Shown here piece after piece: positions 1 to 6,073 of a DNA stretch of 6,908 nucleotides. Origin of the DNA: an uncultured Pseudomonadaceae bacterium (GTDB taxonomy: Bacteria; Pseudomonadota; Gammaproteobacteria; Pseudomonadales; Pseudomonadaceae). The position numbers and the translations under genes were made by a program. Under the pieces are notes generated by a model. That model saw nothing but the letters and a program-made list of their open reading frames with translations, was not told the origin of the DNA and ran no database searches. Location: NCBI GenBank assembly GCA_947630465.1, contig CANRHT010000104.1, positions 1 to 6,908 on the forward strand, given 5' to 3'. Positions within the stretch are counted from its first letter, which is position 1, and every line of letters begins with the position of its first letter.

Positions 1-360
1 GGTCCGGTGTTAGTGGTGACTTATCAAGCACCGCCGGCTGATACACCAGAGATTGAGTACCTGCAGGTTGCAGAAAAAAACGGCCATGTTGATTTGCATA
101 CGCTGCTGCTGGAGTTGGCCAAGCGTGGTATCAATGAATTGATGGTGGAAGCTGGGCCGCAATTGGCCGGCGCTTTTATGCAGGAAGGTCTGGTGGATGA
201 ATTGTATATCTATATGGCCGCGATGCTGTTGGGTTCGAGCGCACAACCTTTACTGCAACTGCCGATTGAGCTGATGGCAGATGCGGTGCATTTAGATGTG
301 ATTGACATGCGCGCCTTAGCCAAGGACTGGCGTATTGTGGTGCGGCCCGTGATTAAGTAG
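1..360 (+). CDS. ribD: RibD C-terminal part (riboflavin biosynthesis reductase domain), cut by the left window edge
   Basis: RibD is the bifunctional deaminase/reductase of riboflavin synthesis. Its C-terminal domain uses NADPH to reduce the ribosyl side chain of the aminopyrimidinone intermediate in the cytoplasm. Only the last 119 residues are here; the frame is open from base 1, so the deaminase domain and the true start lie outside. The visible segment carries the RibD reductase block ELMVEAGPQLAGAF, followed by LVDELYIYMAAMLLGSSAQPLL, which matches the end of the RibD_C fold as I know it from E. coli (VEAGPTLAGALL...GLVDEL). It ends with TAG at 358-360. In many Pseudomonas genomes ribD is followed by riboflavin synthase and other rib genes; here the next gene is recQ on the opposite strand, so ribD ends its transcription unit. 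A stand-alone RibD-like reductase is possible because the N-terminus is not visible. Confidence 0.88.
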   Translation, partial: GPVLVVTYQAPPADTPEIEYLQVAEKNGHVDLHTLLLELAKRGINELMVEAGPQLAGAFMQEGLVDELYIYMAAMLLGSSAQPLLQLPIELMADAVHLDVIDMRALAKDWRIVVRPVIK

Positions 361-372
361 ATCATTCATCAG

Positions 373-393
373 TTTCCAATTTCCAGTTTCCAG
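373..393. repeat. Three tandem 7-base units between ribD and recQ
   Basis: The heptamers TTTCCAA, TTTCCAG and TTTCCAG follow one another without a gap (373-379, 380-386, 387-393). On the other strand this reads as CTGGAAA repeats. It lies in the convergent gap, immediately before and overlapping the first bases of the hairpin stem. Such a short array could arise by slippage; no function can be read from it. Confidence 0.75.
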
Positions 394-430
394 CGGCGTT
401 GCGTGCGTAGGAGTCAGCACAACGCCGCTG
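391..430. terminator. Hairpin in the ribD/recQ convergent gap, possible bidirectional terminator
   Basis: CAGCGGCGTTG (391-401) is perfectly complementary to CAACGCCGCTG (420-430), giving an 11-bp GC-rich stem with an 18-base loop. TGC (404-406) and GCA (417-419) could extend it internally. It lies between two converging genes, 30 bases after the ribD stop and 5 bases after the recQ stop, where a shared terminator is expected. Neither strand has a T-run after the stem, so it is not a classical intrinsic terminator. It may instead act as a 3' end-protecting hairpin or a Rho-assisted stop. Confidence 0.45.
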
Positions 431-435
431 AAGAC

Positions 436-2583
436 TTAGACAATATTACCAAACTCCGCTTGCAAGGCTGCGCGCACGCAATAGAGTACGCCTTCTTCGA
501 CGCGCGCAGTGAATTGCTCGGCAATGCTGGCCACGCTGGGTAATTCACCGTCACCCTCAAGAAAAGCATCCTGAATCTCGCCCAGTAATTCTTCCGGTAA
601 ATCGAGCGCTTGCTCCAGGCTCAATAAATTACCGCCAATGGCTTGTGCCATCAGGCTGTAGACGTTTTTCAAGCTGCACTGCATCTGCTGGGAAATTTGT
701 TCTGGGGTCATGCCACTGCGTGCCAGAGTCACTAACTCGTGACGCAGGTCGTTACTACTGGCTGGCGCTGGAGTTGCAGTTGTGGAGCCTTGATTATTGA
801 GCACCTCTAAGAAAGCTGCACCATAACGCTCGAGTTTACGTGCGCCGACGCCGCTGATCTGTGCCATGTCATCCAAGTCTTCTGGCTGTTCGCGGAGCAT
901 TTCCAGCAGTGTTGAATCTGGAAAAATGACATAGGGCGGCACGCTGTGTTCTTCCGCCAGTTTGCGCCGCAGGGTGCGCAGTGCTTCCCACATCTCGCGC
1001 TCATCGCTGCGCACCAACTGACTGGCTTGGCTGGCGCTGCGAGGTGCTTTGGTTTGTGGTGTTAAATCACGACGCAAAGACAAGGTGGTTTCACCGCGTA
1101 ATAAGGGGCGGCAGCTTTCGGATAAACGCAAACCACCAAAACCTTCCACATCAACATCAATTAAATTGCGCGCCACCAGTTGCCTAAATAACGAACGCCA
1201 TTGGTGTTCAGCTAAGGTTTTGCCAATGCCGAAGACACTCAAATGTTGATGCCCTAGAGCACGTACGCGATCATTTTCACGGCCCATTAGCACATCAGTT
1301 AAATAGCCCACGCCATAGCGCTGACCGGTGCGGTGAATAGCGGATAAAGCTTGGCGCGCAGCTTGGGTGGCATCCCAAGTTTCAATGGTATCGATGCAGT
1401 TATCACAATGACCGCAAGGTTGGGGTAAGTCTTCATCAAAGTAGGCCAGCAAGGCTTGGCGACGGCAACGGGTTTCTTCGCACAGTGCCAACATGGCTTC
1501 TAGCTTATGTTGTTCAACACGCTTATGGCGCTCATCACCTTCGGAGTTGCTGAGCATTTGCTTCAGCAGCAGAACATCTTGCAGGCCGTAGACCATCCAC
1601 GCATCGGCGGGTAAGCCATCGCGTCCGGCACGACCGGTTTCCTGGTAGTAGGCTTCCAACGATTTAGGTAAATCCAAATGGGCGACAAAACGCACGTTGG
1701 ATTTATCAATGCCCATACCAAAAGCAATGGTGGCCACCATGATCAGGCCTTCTTCATTGAGAAAACGCTTTTGGTGAAAGGCGCGTAAGTCATTGTCTAA
1801 GCCCGCATGGTACGGCAAGGCAGGAAAACCTTTGCTGCTGAGAAACTCAGCGGTGGCTTCAACACTTTTGCGCGATAAACAGTACACAATGCCGGCGTCG
1901 CCTTTACGTTGCACCAGAAAATCCAGCAGTTGCTTACGCGGATTGTCTTTGGGTGTGATGCGGTAAAAAATATTAGGACGGTCAAAGCTGGATAAAAAGC
2001 ATTCCGCTTGCTGTAAGTGTAAGCGCTGAATGATTTCTTCACGCGTGCGCTTATCAGCGGTAGCGGTTAAGGCAATACGCGGCACCTTGGGGAACAGTTC
2101 AGCGAGTTGCCCTAATTGTAAATATTCAGGACGGAAATCATGCCCCCATTGCGAAACACAGTGGGCTTCATCAATGGCAAATAAATTAATGGGTAAATGT
2201 TGTAAAAAAGCCAGCATACGCGGCTGCACTAAACGCTCAGGGGCTAAGTACAGCAGCTTGATTTCATTGCGGCGTAGGCGGTCAGCGATATCACGTTGCT
2301 GGTCGCTGCTCATGGATGAATTGAGCGCCGCAGCACTGACGCCCAGCTCTTCAAGGCTGGCGACCTGATCTTGCATCAAGGCAATCAGTGGCGAGACCAC
2401 CACGGTCAAACCCTCGAGCAATAGCGCCGGTAGTTGATAGCATAAGGATTTACCGCCACCAGTGGGCATCAACACCAAAGCATCGTTGCCGGTGCAAATA
2501 CGTTCAATAATTGCTGACTGTTGACCGCGAAACGCATCGTAGCCAAAAACACTTTTAAGCGTCTGTAACGCCTGATTTTGCAT
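436..2583 (-). CDS. recQ: ATP-dependent DNA helicase RecQ
   Basis: RecQ is a 3'-5' DNA helicase of the SF2 family that unwinds recombination and stalled-fork intermediates (RecF pathway). The 715-residue protein has all helicase motifs: Q-motif region [10 protein letters not shown] (13-22), Walker A PTGGGKS (40-46, K45), DEAH box (138-141) followed by the aromatic-rich loop [16 protein letters not shown] motif (173-175), FGMGIDK (288-294) and the arginine-finger motif [10 protein letters not shown] (314-323). Four zinc ligands, C373, C390, C393 and C396, have the same spacing as in E. coli RecQ. A winged-helix region follows (about 406-510), then an HRDC domain (about 527-597) and a roughly 100-residue C-terminal region resembling a helix-turn-helix domain (613-715), which the 609-residue E. 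coli enzyme lacks. ATG 2583 was chosen over TTG 2595 because GGAG at 2590-2593 sits 6 bases before the ATG, and the TTG start would overlap that site. The gene is monocistronic here. Confidence 0.97.
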   Translation of the reverse strand: MQNQALQTLKSVFGYDAFRGQQSAIIERICTGNDALVLMPTGGGKSLCYQLPALLLEGLTVVVSPLIALMQDQVASLEELGVSAAALNSSMSSDQQRDIADRLRRNEIKLLYLAPERLVQPRMLAFLQHLPINLFAIDEAHCVSQWGHDFRPEYLQLGQLAELFPKVPRIALTATADKRTREEIIQRLHLQQAECFLSSFDRPNIFYRITPKDNPRKQLLDFLVQRKGDAGIVYCLSRKSVEATAEFLSSKGFPALPYHAGLDNDLRAFHQKRFLNEEGLIMVATIAFGMGIDKSNVRFVAHLDLPKSLEAYYQETGRAGRDGLPADAWMVYGLQDVLLLKQMLSNSEGDERHKRVEQHKLEAMLALCEETRCRRQALLAYFDEDLPQPCGHCDNCIDTIETWDATQAARQALSAIHRTGQRYGVGYLTDVLMGRENDRVRALGHQHLSVFGIGKTLAEHQWRSLFRQLVARNLIDVDVEGFGGLRLSESCRPLLRGETTLSLRRDLTPQTKAPRSASQASQLVRSDEREMWEALRTLRRKLAEEHSVPPYVIFPDSTLLEMLREQPEDLDDMAQISGVGARKLERYGAAFLEVLNNQGSTTATPAPASSNDLRHELVTLARSGMTPEQISQQMQCSLKNVYSLMAQAIGGNLLSLEQALDLPEELLGEIQDAFLEGDGELPSVASIAEQFTARVEEGVLYCVRAALQAEFGNIV

Positions 2584-2589
2584 GCCATT

Positions 2590-2593
2590 CTCC
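2590..2593 (-). promoter_or_regulatory. recQ ribosome binding site that decides the start
   Basis: On the minus strand GGAG is followed by 6 bases and then ATG (2583). The alternative in-frame TTG at 2593-2595 overlaps this site and has no purine-rich stretch at a suitable distance, so the shorter protein of 715 residues is preferred. Confidence 0.75.
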
Positions 2594-2607
2594 AAATCAA
2601 GCTGGGC

Positions 2608-2637
2608 ATTATACGCGTAAATAAGTTTAGTTCTTAA
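2608..2637 (-). promoter_or_regulatory. Candidate sigma-70 promoter for recQ
   Basis: The minus strand has a perfect -10 hexamer TATAAT (2608-2613), preceded at 18 bases by TTAAGA (2632-2637), a 4 of 6 match to the -35 consensus. Transcription would begin near 2601, giving a 5' leader of about 20 bases that holds the GGAG site. No LexA-type palindrome is visible next to it. Confidence 0.55.
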
Positions 2638-2698
2638 TCTTTAGCTGTCCAGTGGCGCAACATCCGGTCAATCCCTAGCTGTTATTGCAGAGCTGGAC

Positions 2699-2704
2699 TA
2701 CAAT
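2699..2704 (+). promoter_or_regulatory. Weak candidate -10 for the yecA-like/ybaN-like unit
   Basis: TACAAT (2699-2704) is a 5 of 6 match to the -10 consensus, 33 bases before the start codon of the downstream gene. No good -35 hexamer lies 16-18 bases upstream (TAGCTG is the best). A short inverted repeat GTCCAG (2647-2652) / CTGGAC (2693-2698) ends at the edge of this element, but 6 bp is too short to call an operator. Confidence 0.3.
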
Positions 2705-2737
2705 CATCACTCAATTCTTTTCTAATGGTAATCACGC

Positions 2738-3325
2738 ATGTCCCTCGCTGACCAACAGACCCGCCTGCAAGCTTTCCTCGATGCTGACGAACTGCACGAC
2801 GAGGCGCTTGATTATATTGCTGCGCATGGCTATTTGACCGCGCTGTCCATTTGTCCAGAAGTCGTGTCGGCTGATGAGTGGATTGCGGAGTTGTTTGCTG
2901 AGCCACCGCATTACCGTGACGCGACCGAAGAAGCTGATATTACCGCAGGCTTATTGCAGTTGAAGGCGCAGATTCAGCGTCAGCTGGCCAGCGATGATGA
3001 TATGGAGCTGCCTTGCGATTTAGATTTAGGCGAAGAGCCGGATGACTCTGATTTGCGCGGCTGGTGTGTGGGCTTTATGGAAGGCGTTTTTCTGCGCGAA
3101 GAAGTGTGGTTTGAAGATGCTGAAGACGAAGTCAGTGAGCTGCTGTTACCGATTATGGTGGCCTCAGGTTTATTTGATGAACAGCCTGATTTTGCCGAAA
3201 TTGCTAAAGACTATGACTTAGTCGATAGCATGGTGGAGCAGATTCCAGAAGTACTGACGGCCTTGTTCTTACTGTGCCAAGCGCCAGAAGAAAAACCTGT
3301 GCTGCTTAAGCCGCGTAAAAAATAG
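2738..3325 (+). CDS. UPF0149/YecA-family acidic protein, function unknown
   Basis: This encodes a 195-residue, strongly acidic soluble protein (Asp/Glu clusters at 86-106 and 121-135). It resembles the UPF0149 (YecA/YgfB-like) family of small all-helical proteins. The recognisable block is LRGWCVGFMEGVFLR (106-120), matching the GW..GF..G core of that family. It ends with the basic tail KPRKK. The C-terminal SEC-C zinc motif of full-length E. coli YecA is absent: only C39, C93, C110 and C180 occur and they are not clustered. The biochemical role of the family is not settled. The start ATG 2738 has only a poor ribosome binding site upstream (TGGTAA), but no better in-frame start fits the N-terminus. 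The gene is divergent from recQ and is followed 6 bases later by the YbaN-like gene, so the two are probably co-transcribed. The family call is fairly secure; the function is unknown. Confidence 0.85.
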   Translation: MSLADQQTRLQAFLDADELHDEALDYIAAHGYLTALSICPEVVSADEWIAELFAEPPHYRDATEEADITAGLLQLKAQIQRQLASDDDMELPCDLDLGEEPDDSDLRGWCVGFMEGVFLREEVWFEDAEDEVSELLLPIMVASGLFDEQPDFAEIAKDYDLVDSMVEQIPEVLTALFLLCQAPEEKPVLLKPRKK

Positions 3326-3331
3326 GCTGCC

Positions 3332-3730
3332 ATGCTTGAGCCACAGCAACGCCAAGCGCGTAATCGAGTATTGCGTTATCTGTTGTTTGTGTGTGGCTGT
3401 ATCAGCGTTGTCTTAGGTGTGATTGGCATCTTCTTACCGGTTTTGCCAACCACACCTTTTTTGTTACTGGCTGCGGCCTGCTTTGCCCGCAGTTCCAAGC
3501 GGTTTTATCGGTGGTTAGTGACTCACCCACAACTCGGGCCTTGGGTGCGTGACTATTTAGAAGGGCAAGGCTTGCCACTCAAAGGTAAAATCTGGGCACT
3601 GGTATTAATGTGGGCGAGCATCAGCTTTTCCATGTGGATTGTGCCTTTGCCGTGGGTGCGTGTCTTTATGTTGATCAGCGCTGTCTGCGTCACGGTTTAT
3701 ATTCTTAAGCAAAAAACTCGCGTTCTGTAA
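3332..3730 (+). CDS. YbaN/DUF454-family inner membrane protein
   Basis: This is a 132-residue membrane protein of the DUF454 (YbaN) family, whose function is unknown. The family signature is clear: LGVIGIFLPVLPTTPF (28-43), then LLLAAACFARSSKRFYRWL (44-62) and a downstream H..LG.W (65-71). Hydrophobic segments at about 15-35, 42-52, 86-104 and 107-125 predict three or four membrane passes, with a basic N-terminus (RQARNR) consistent with a cytoplasmic start. The length fits the family. ATG 3332 lies 6 bases after the upstream TAG, and the only ribosome binding site is the AGG (3324-3326) overlapping that stop codon, which suggests translational coupling. In E. coli ybaN is a neighbour of priC and apt; here the partner is the UPF0149 gene. 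It converges on maf with a 71-base gap in which I see no convincing terminator. Confidence 0.88.
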   Translation: MLEPQQRQARNRVLRYLLFVCGCISVVLGVIGIFLPVLPTTPFLLLAAACFARSSKRFYRWLVTHPQLGPWVRDYLEGQGLPLKGKIWALVLMWASISFSMWIVPLPWVRVFMLISAVCVTVYILKQKTRVL

Positions 3731-3801
3731 TCCTTGCACGAGCCCTCGCTCTAACCTTCGCGCTGTATCAGCATCAATAACTTTTATGTTGCACAGCTCG
3801 C

Positions 3802-4392
3802 TTAGGGTACGGCGATCCCGCATGCGTTGAGCATATCGCACAAGCGAATCAATGGCAGGCCGACTAAACTGGTGGCATCGCTGCCTGCAGTGGCTTGAAA
3901 TAAACTCACGCCTAAACCTTCTGACTTAAAGCTGCCAGCACAATCAAAAGGTTGCTCGGCTGCTATATAGCGTTGAATCTGTGCGGCACTCAGCGTACGA
4001 AAATGCACAGTAAAAGGCACGAAATCCACTTGCTCAAAAGCGTTACGCGTATCTAGCACTGCTAATCCAGTTAAAAATACCAAGCTCCGGCCACTGGCTG
4101 CGCTCAGTTGACGGTGTGCGCTGGCAGCATTACCCGGTTTACCCATAATGTCCCCATCCAGTACCGCGACTTGATCTGAACCAATAATAATATGCTCAGG
4201 GTAATCTTTGGCGAGCGCGCGGGCTTTGTTTAACGCTAAGCGTTGTACCAGCGCCTGTGCTGATTCATTGGGCCGTGGCGTTTCATCAATATCAGGGCTG
4301 TGACAGATGAAGGGCAGTTGCAGGCGTTCGAGCAATTCACGACGATAACTGGAGCTGGACGCGAGCACTAGAGGTGCATTATTGGGTGGCAT
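3802..4392 (-). CDS. yceF: Maf-family nucleoside triphosphate pyrophosphatase, YceF type (probably m7GTP pyrophosphatase)
   Basis: Maf proteins hydrolyse non-canonical nucleotides to monophosphate and pyrophosphate in the cytoplasm, cleaning the nucleotide pool. The 196-residue protein begins PLVLASSSSYRRELLERL (7-24), the phosphate-binding S.S..R motif. It has DIDET (34-38), the catalytic GSDQV (71-75, D73), GKP (84-86) and CAGSFKSEGLG (151-161) followed by LVGLPLI (176-182). The CAGSFKSEGLG form is typical of the YceF subgroup, which in E. coli prefers m7GTP, rather than the YhdE dTTP/UTP subgroup; substrate is inferred from this resemblance. ATG 4392 is preceded by AAGGAG at 5 bases, so an upstream in-frame GTG (4455) is rejected. 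In Pseudomonas and E. coli yceF usually lies next to the yceD-rpmF genes; here it stands alone, divergent from ffh. No active-site damage is visible. Confidence 0.93.
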   Translation of the reverse strand: MPPNNAPLVLASSSSYRRELLERLQLPFICHSPDIDETPRPNESAQALVQRLALNKARALAKDYPEHIIIGSDQVAVLDGDIMGKPGNAASAHRQLSAASGRSLVFLTGLAVLDTRNAFEQVDFVPFTVHFRTLSAAQIQRYIAAEQPFDCAGSFKSEGLGVSLFQATAGSDATSLVGLPLIRLCDMLNACGIAVP

Positions 4393-4397
4393 AACAA

Positions 4398-4403
4398 CTC
4401 CTT
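4398..4403 (-). promoter_or_regulatory. Strong maf ribosome binding site that decides the start
   Basis: AAGGAG on the minus strand is followed by the 5 bases TTGTT and then ATG (4392). This is the best ribosome binding site in the window. It excludes the 21-residue N-terminal extension available from a GTG at 4455, which also does not look like Maf sequence. Confidence 0.85.
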
Positions 4404-4462
4404 GGATGCTGCAATAGTTTAGGGTAACTGCACATGGGGCACTGTTGCCGCGCACAGGATCG

Positions 4463-4489
4463 GTTATACTCTGCCAATTCGAGTATCAA
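4463..4489 (-). promoter_or_regulatory. Candidate promoter for maf, overlapping the ffh -10
   Basis: On the minus strand TTGATA (4484-4489) and TATAAC (4463-4468) are each a 5 of 6 match to consensus, separated by 15 bases, which is shorter than the optimum of 17. Transcription would start near 4456, leaving a leader of about 65 bases. The -10 shares its TATA core with the candidate -10 of ffh on the other strand. Confidence 0.35.
4465..4470 (+). promoter_or_regulatory. Candidate -10 element for ffh
   Basis: TATACT (4465-4470) is a 5 of 6 match to the sigma-70 -10 consensus. The -35 is poor: TTGCCG (4445-4450) has only a 14-base spacer and the hexamer at 17 bases does not match. Transcription would start near 4477 and produce a leader of about 90 bases before the ffh ATG, long enough to fold. 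Confidence 0.4.
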
Positions 4490-4567
4490 CCGCTGTGCAA
4501 TGGTTTATTGACTGCCGAGCTTAATCTATCTGGCTCACCGTTGCCGCACCCATGTTGAGGGTTTTGT

Positions 4568-5947
4568 ATGTTTGACAATTTATCTGATCGCCTTGCGCAG
4601 ACGCTACGCCATGTCACTGGTAAAGCGCGTCTGAGCGAAGACAATATCAAAGACACTTTGCGTGAAGTGCGCATGGCGTTGCTTGAAGCTGACGTGGCCT
4701 TGTCGGTGGTTAAAGATTTTGTCAATGCGATACGTGATCGTGCCGTGGGGACTGAAGTATCGCGCAGTTTATCGCCCGGTCAGGCTTTTATTAAGATCGT
4801 TCAGGCTGAGTTAGAAAGCTTGATGGGTGAGGCCAACGAAGATTTAGCCCTCAATGCGGCGCCGCCTGCAGTGATTTTAATGGCGGGTTTACAGGGTGCG
4901 GGTAAAACCACCACCGTCGGTAAGCTGGCGCGTTTCTTAAAAGAGCGTAAAAAGAAAACTGTGATGGTGGTGTCTGCTGACGTCTATCGTCCTGCAGCAA
5001 TCAAGCAGCTGGAAACCTTGGCCAATGAAGTGGGCGTGACCTTCTTTCCGTCCGATATCAGCCAAAAGCCACAAGACATTGCCTTAGCAGCGATTAAAGA
5101 AGCCAAGCTCAAGTTTATCGATGTGGTCTTAGTGGATACCGCCGGTCGTCTCGCCATCGATAGCGAAATGATGGCGGAAATCACCGGGTTGCATGCGGCA
5201 ATCAACCCGATTGAGACGCTGTTTGTGGTCGATGCCATGACCGGTCAAGATGCGGCCAATACCGCCAAAGCCTTTAATGATGCGCTGCCGTTAACCGGTG
5301 TGGTGCTGACCAAAGTGGACGGTGATGCGCGTGGTGGTGCGGCATTATCTGTACGTGCGATTACCGGTAAGCCAATTAAATTCTTGGGTATGGGTGAGAA
5401 ATCCGATGCCTTAGACCCGTTCCACCCTGATCGTATTGCCTCACGTATCTTGGGGATGGGTGATGTTCTGAGCTTGATTGAGCAAGCCGAACAAACCATT
5501 GATAAAGAAAAAGCAGAAAAACTAACTAAGAAACTGAAAAAAGGTAAGGGCTTCGACTTAGAAGACTTCCGTGATCAGTTGCAGCAAATGAATAAAATGG
5601 GCGGCATGGGCGGCCTCTTAGAAAAAATGCCCAATATGGGCGGCATGAATTTATCGCAGATGGGCGGTGCCCAAGGCGCAGCTGAAAAGCAATTTAAGCA
5701 GATGGAGTCGATTATTAATTCAATGACTCCCGCTGAGCGCCGTGATCCTGAAATTATCAGCGGTTCACGCCGTCGTCGTATTGCGATGGGGTCTGGCACG
5801 CAAGTGCAGGATGTTGGACGTCTGATTAAGCAGCATAAACAGATGCAGAAAATGATGAAAAAATTCACCACCAAGGGTGGGATGAGTAAAATCATGCGCG
5901 GCCTTGGTGGAATGATGCCAGGGGCAGGCGGGATGCCCAAGATGTAA
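4568..5947 (+). CDS. ffh: Signal recognition particle protein Ffh (SRP54 homologue, GTPase)
   Basis: Ffh binds 4.5S RNA and signal sequences of nascent inner-membrane proteins and delivers ribosomes to the receptor FtsY. The 459-residue protein has the usual layout: helical N domain (about 1-90), GTPase G domain (about 98-295) and methionine-rich M domain (about 328-459). G-domain motifs are GLQGAGKTT (107-115), DVYRPAA (138-144), DTAGR (190-194), TKVDGDARGG (248-257) and GMGEK (274-278). The M domain carries the SRP RNA-binding segment SGSRRRRIAMGSG (398-410), followed by VQDVGRLIKQ. Its finger-loop region is rich in Met-Gly-Gly units (344-366), with the DNA word ATGGGCGGC repeated several times there. 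The tail GGMMPGAGGMPKM is family-like. ATG 4568 has GAGGG (4557-4561) 6 bases upstream. In the Pseudomonas genomes I know, the gene divergent from ffh is a cytochrome c assembly-type gene (ypjD); here it is maf. The frame is intact. Confidence 0.98.
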   Translation: MFDNLSDRLAQTLRHVTGKARLSEDNIKDTLREVRMALLEADVALSVVKDFVNAIRDRAVGTEVSRSLSPGQAFIKIVQAELESLMGEANEDLALNAAPPAVILMAGLQGAGKTTTVGKLARFLKERKKKTVMVVSADVYRPAAIKQLETLANEVGVTFFPSDISQKPQDIALAAIKEAKLKFIDVVLVDTAGRLAIDSEMMAEITGLHAAINPIETLFVVDAMTGQDAANTAKAFNDALPLTGVVLTKVDGDARGGAALSVRAITGKPIKFLGMGEKSDALDPFHPDRIASRILGMGDVLSLIEQAEQTIDKEKAEKLTKKLKKGKGFDLEDFRDQLQQMNKMGGMGGLLEKMPNMGGMNLSQMGGAQGAAEKQFKQMESIINSMTPAERRDPEIISGSRRRRIAMGSGTQVQDVGRLIKQHKQMQKMMKKFTTKGGMSKIMRGLGGMMPGAGGMPKM

Positions 5948-5951
5948 AGGC

Positions 5952-5986
5952 GCACTGGAGTGCAAAATAGCCCTATGCAAAGGGCT
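5952..5986. terminator. Two short hairpins just after ffh
   Basis: GCAC (5952-5955) pairs with GTGC (5960-5963) around TGGA and is followed by AAAA. AGCCCT (5969-5974) pairs with AGGGCT (5981-5986) around a 6-base loop. On the + strand neither has a T-run after it, so ffh termination here is doubtful. On the minus strand the second stem is followed by ATTTT, which looks more like an intrinsic terminator, although no gene on that strand ends here. Confidence 0.35.
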
Positions 5987-6002
5987 GGATAAACCTTAAA
6001 CT

Positions 6003-6045
6003 ATGCGGCCTTTCGGGCCATGCATGTTTGTGGTTCGTTTTGTTT
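6003..6045 (+). terminator. Hairpin plus T-rich tract in the ffh-rpsP gap, possible weak terminator or attenuator
   Basis: GGCC (6007-6010) pairs with GGCC (6016-6019) around TTTCG. The stem continues as ATGC (6003-6006) with GCAT (6022-6025) across a 2-base bulge. A T-rich but interrupted stretch follows to 6045. It could terminate part of the ffh transcripts or form part of the rpsP leader; the imperfect T-tract keeps confidence low. Confidence 0.4.
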
Positions 6046-6046
6046 G

Positions 6047-6052
6047 TAAAAT
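6047..6052 (+). promoter_or_regulatory. Weak candidate -10 for rpsP
   Basis: TAAAAT (6047-6052) matches 5 of 6 bases of the -10 consensus and lies about 20 bases before the rpsP start codon. No -35 is visible at 16-18 bases, and a start near 6059 would leave a leader that barely contains the ribosome binding site. Read-through from ffh may be the main source of rpsP mRNA. Confidence 0.2.
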
Positions 6053-6054
6053 AC

Positions 6055-6073
6055 TTAAAGGAAAAAACTTTAA
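6055..6073 (+). promoter_or_regulatory. Palindrome covering the rpsP ribosome binding site
   Basis: TTAAAG (6055-6060) is the exact reverse complement of CTTTAA (6068-6073), with the 7-base loop GAAAAAA. The left arm contains most of the AAAGGA ribosome binding site (6057-6062), and the right arm ends on the A of the start codon. The helix would be A-U rich and weak, so an effect on translation is only a possibility. The spacing from GGA to ATG, about 10 bases, is rather long. Confidence 0.4.

Noticed and set aside
2030..2368. Open frame of 112 codons on the + strand inside recQ
   Set aside because: It lies wholly within the intact recQ helicase core, and its translation is Ser/Arg/Cys-rich with no family resemblance.
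2642..2698. LexA or other operator between recQ and the UPF0149 gene
   Set aside because: No CTG-N10-CAG type palindrome fits; the GTCCAG/CTGGAC inverted repeat and the TAGCTGT direct repeat are too short to stand out from chance.
3731..3801. Terminator between the converging ybaN-like and maf genes
   Set aside because: Only 4-bp stems such as GCTG/CAGC (3762-3772) and GAGC/GCTC (3740-3751) are present, and no T-run follows them directly.
4393..4455. N-terminal extension of Maf from a GTG at 4455
   Set aside because: A strong AAGGAG site 5 bases before ATG 4392 and the normal Maf N-terminus argue for the shorter protein.
4508..4513. TTGACT as a -35 box for ffh
   Set aside because: No acceptable -10 lies 15-19 bases downstream; the nearest AT-rich hexamers are too close.
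5598..5667. Repeated ATGGGCGGC words as a DNA repeat element
   Set aside because: They are in frame and encode the Met-Gly-Gly units usual for the Ffh M-domain finger loop, so protein composition explains them.
5575..5955. Long open frame antisense to the end of ffh
   Set aside because: It is a mirror of the Met/Gly-rich M-domain codons, has low-complexity Ile/Pro-rich translation and no ribosome binding site, and ffh itself is intact.
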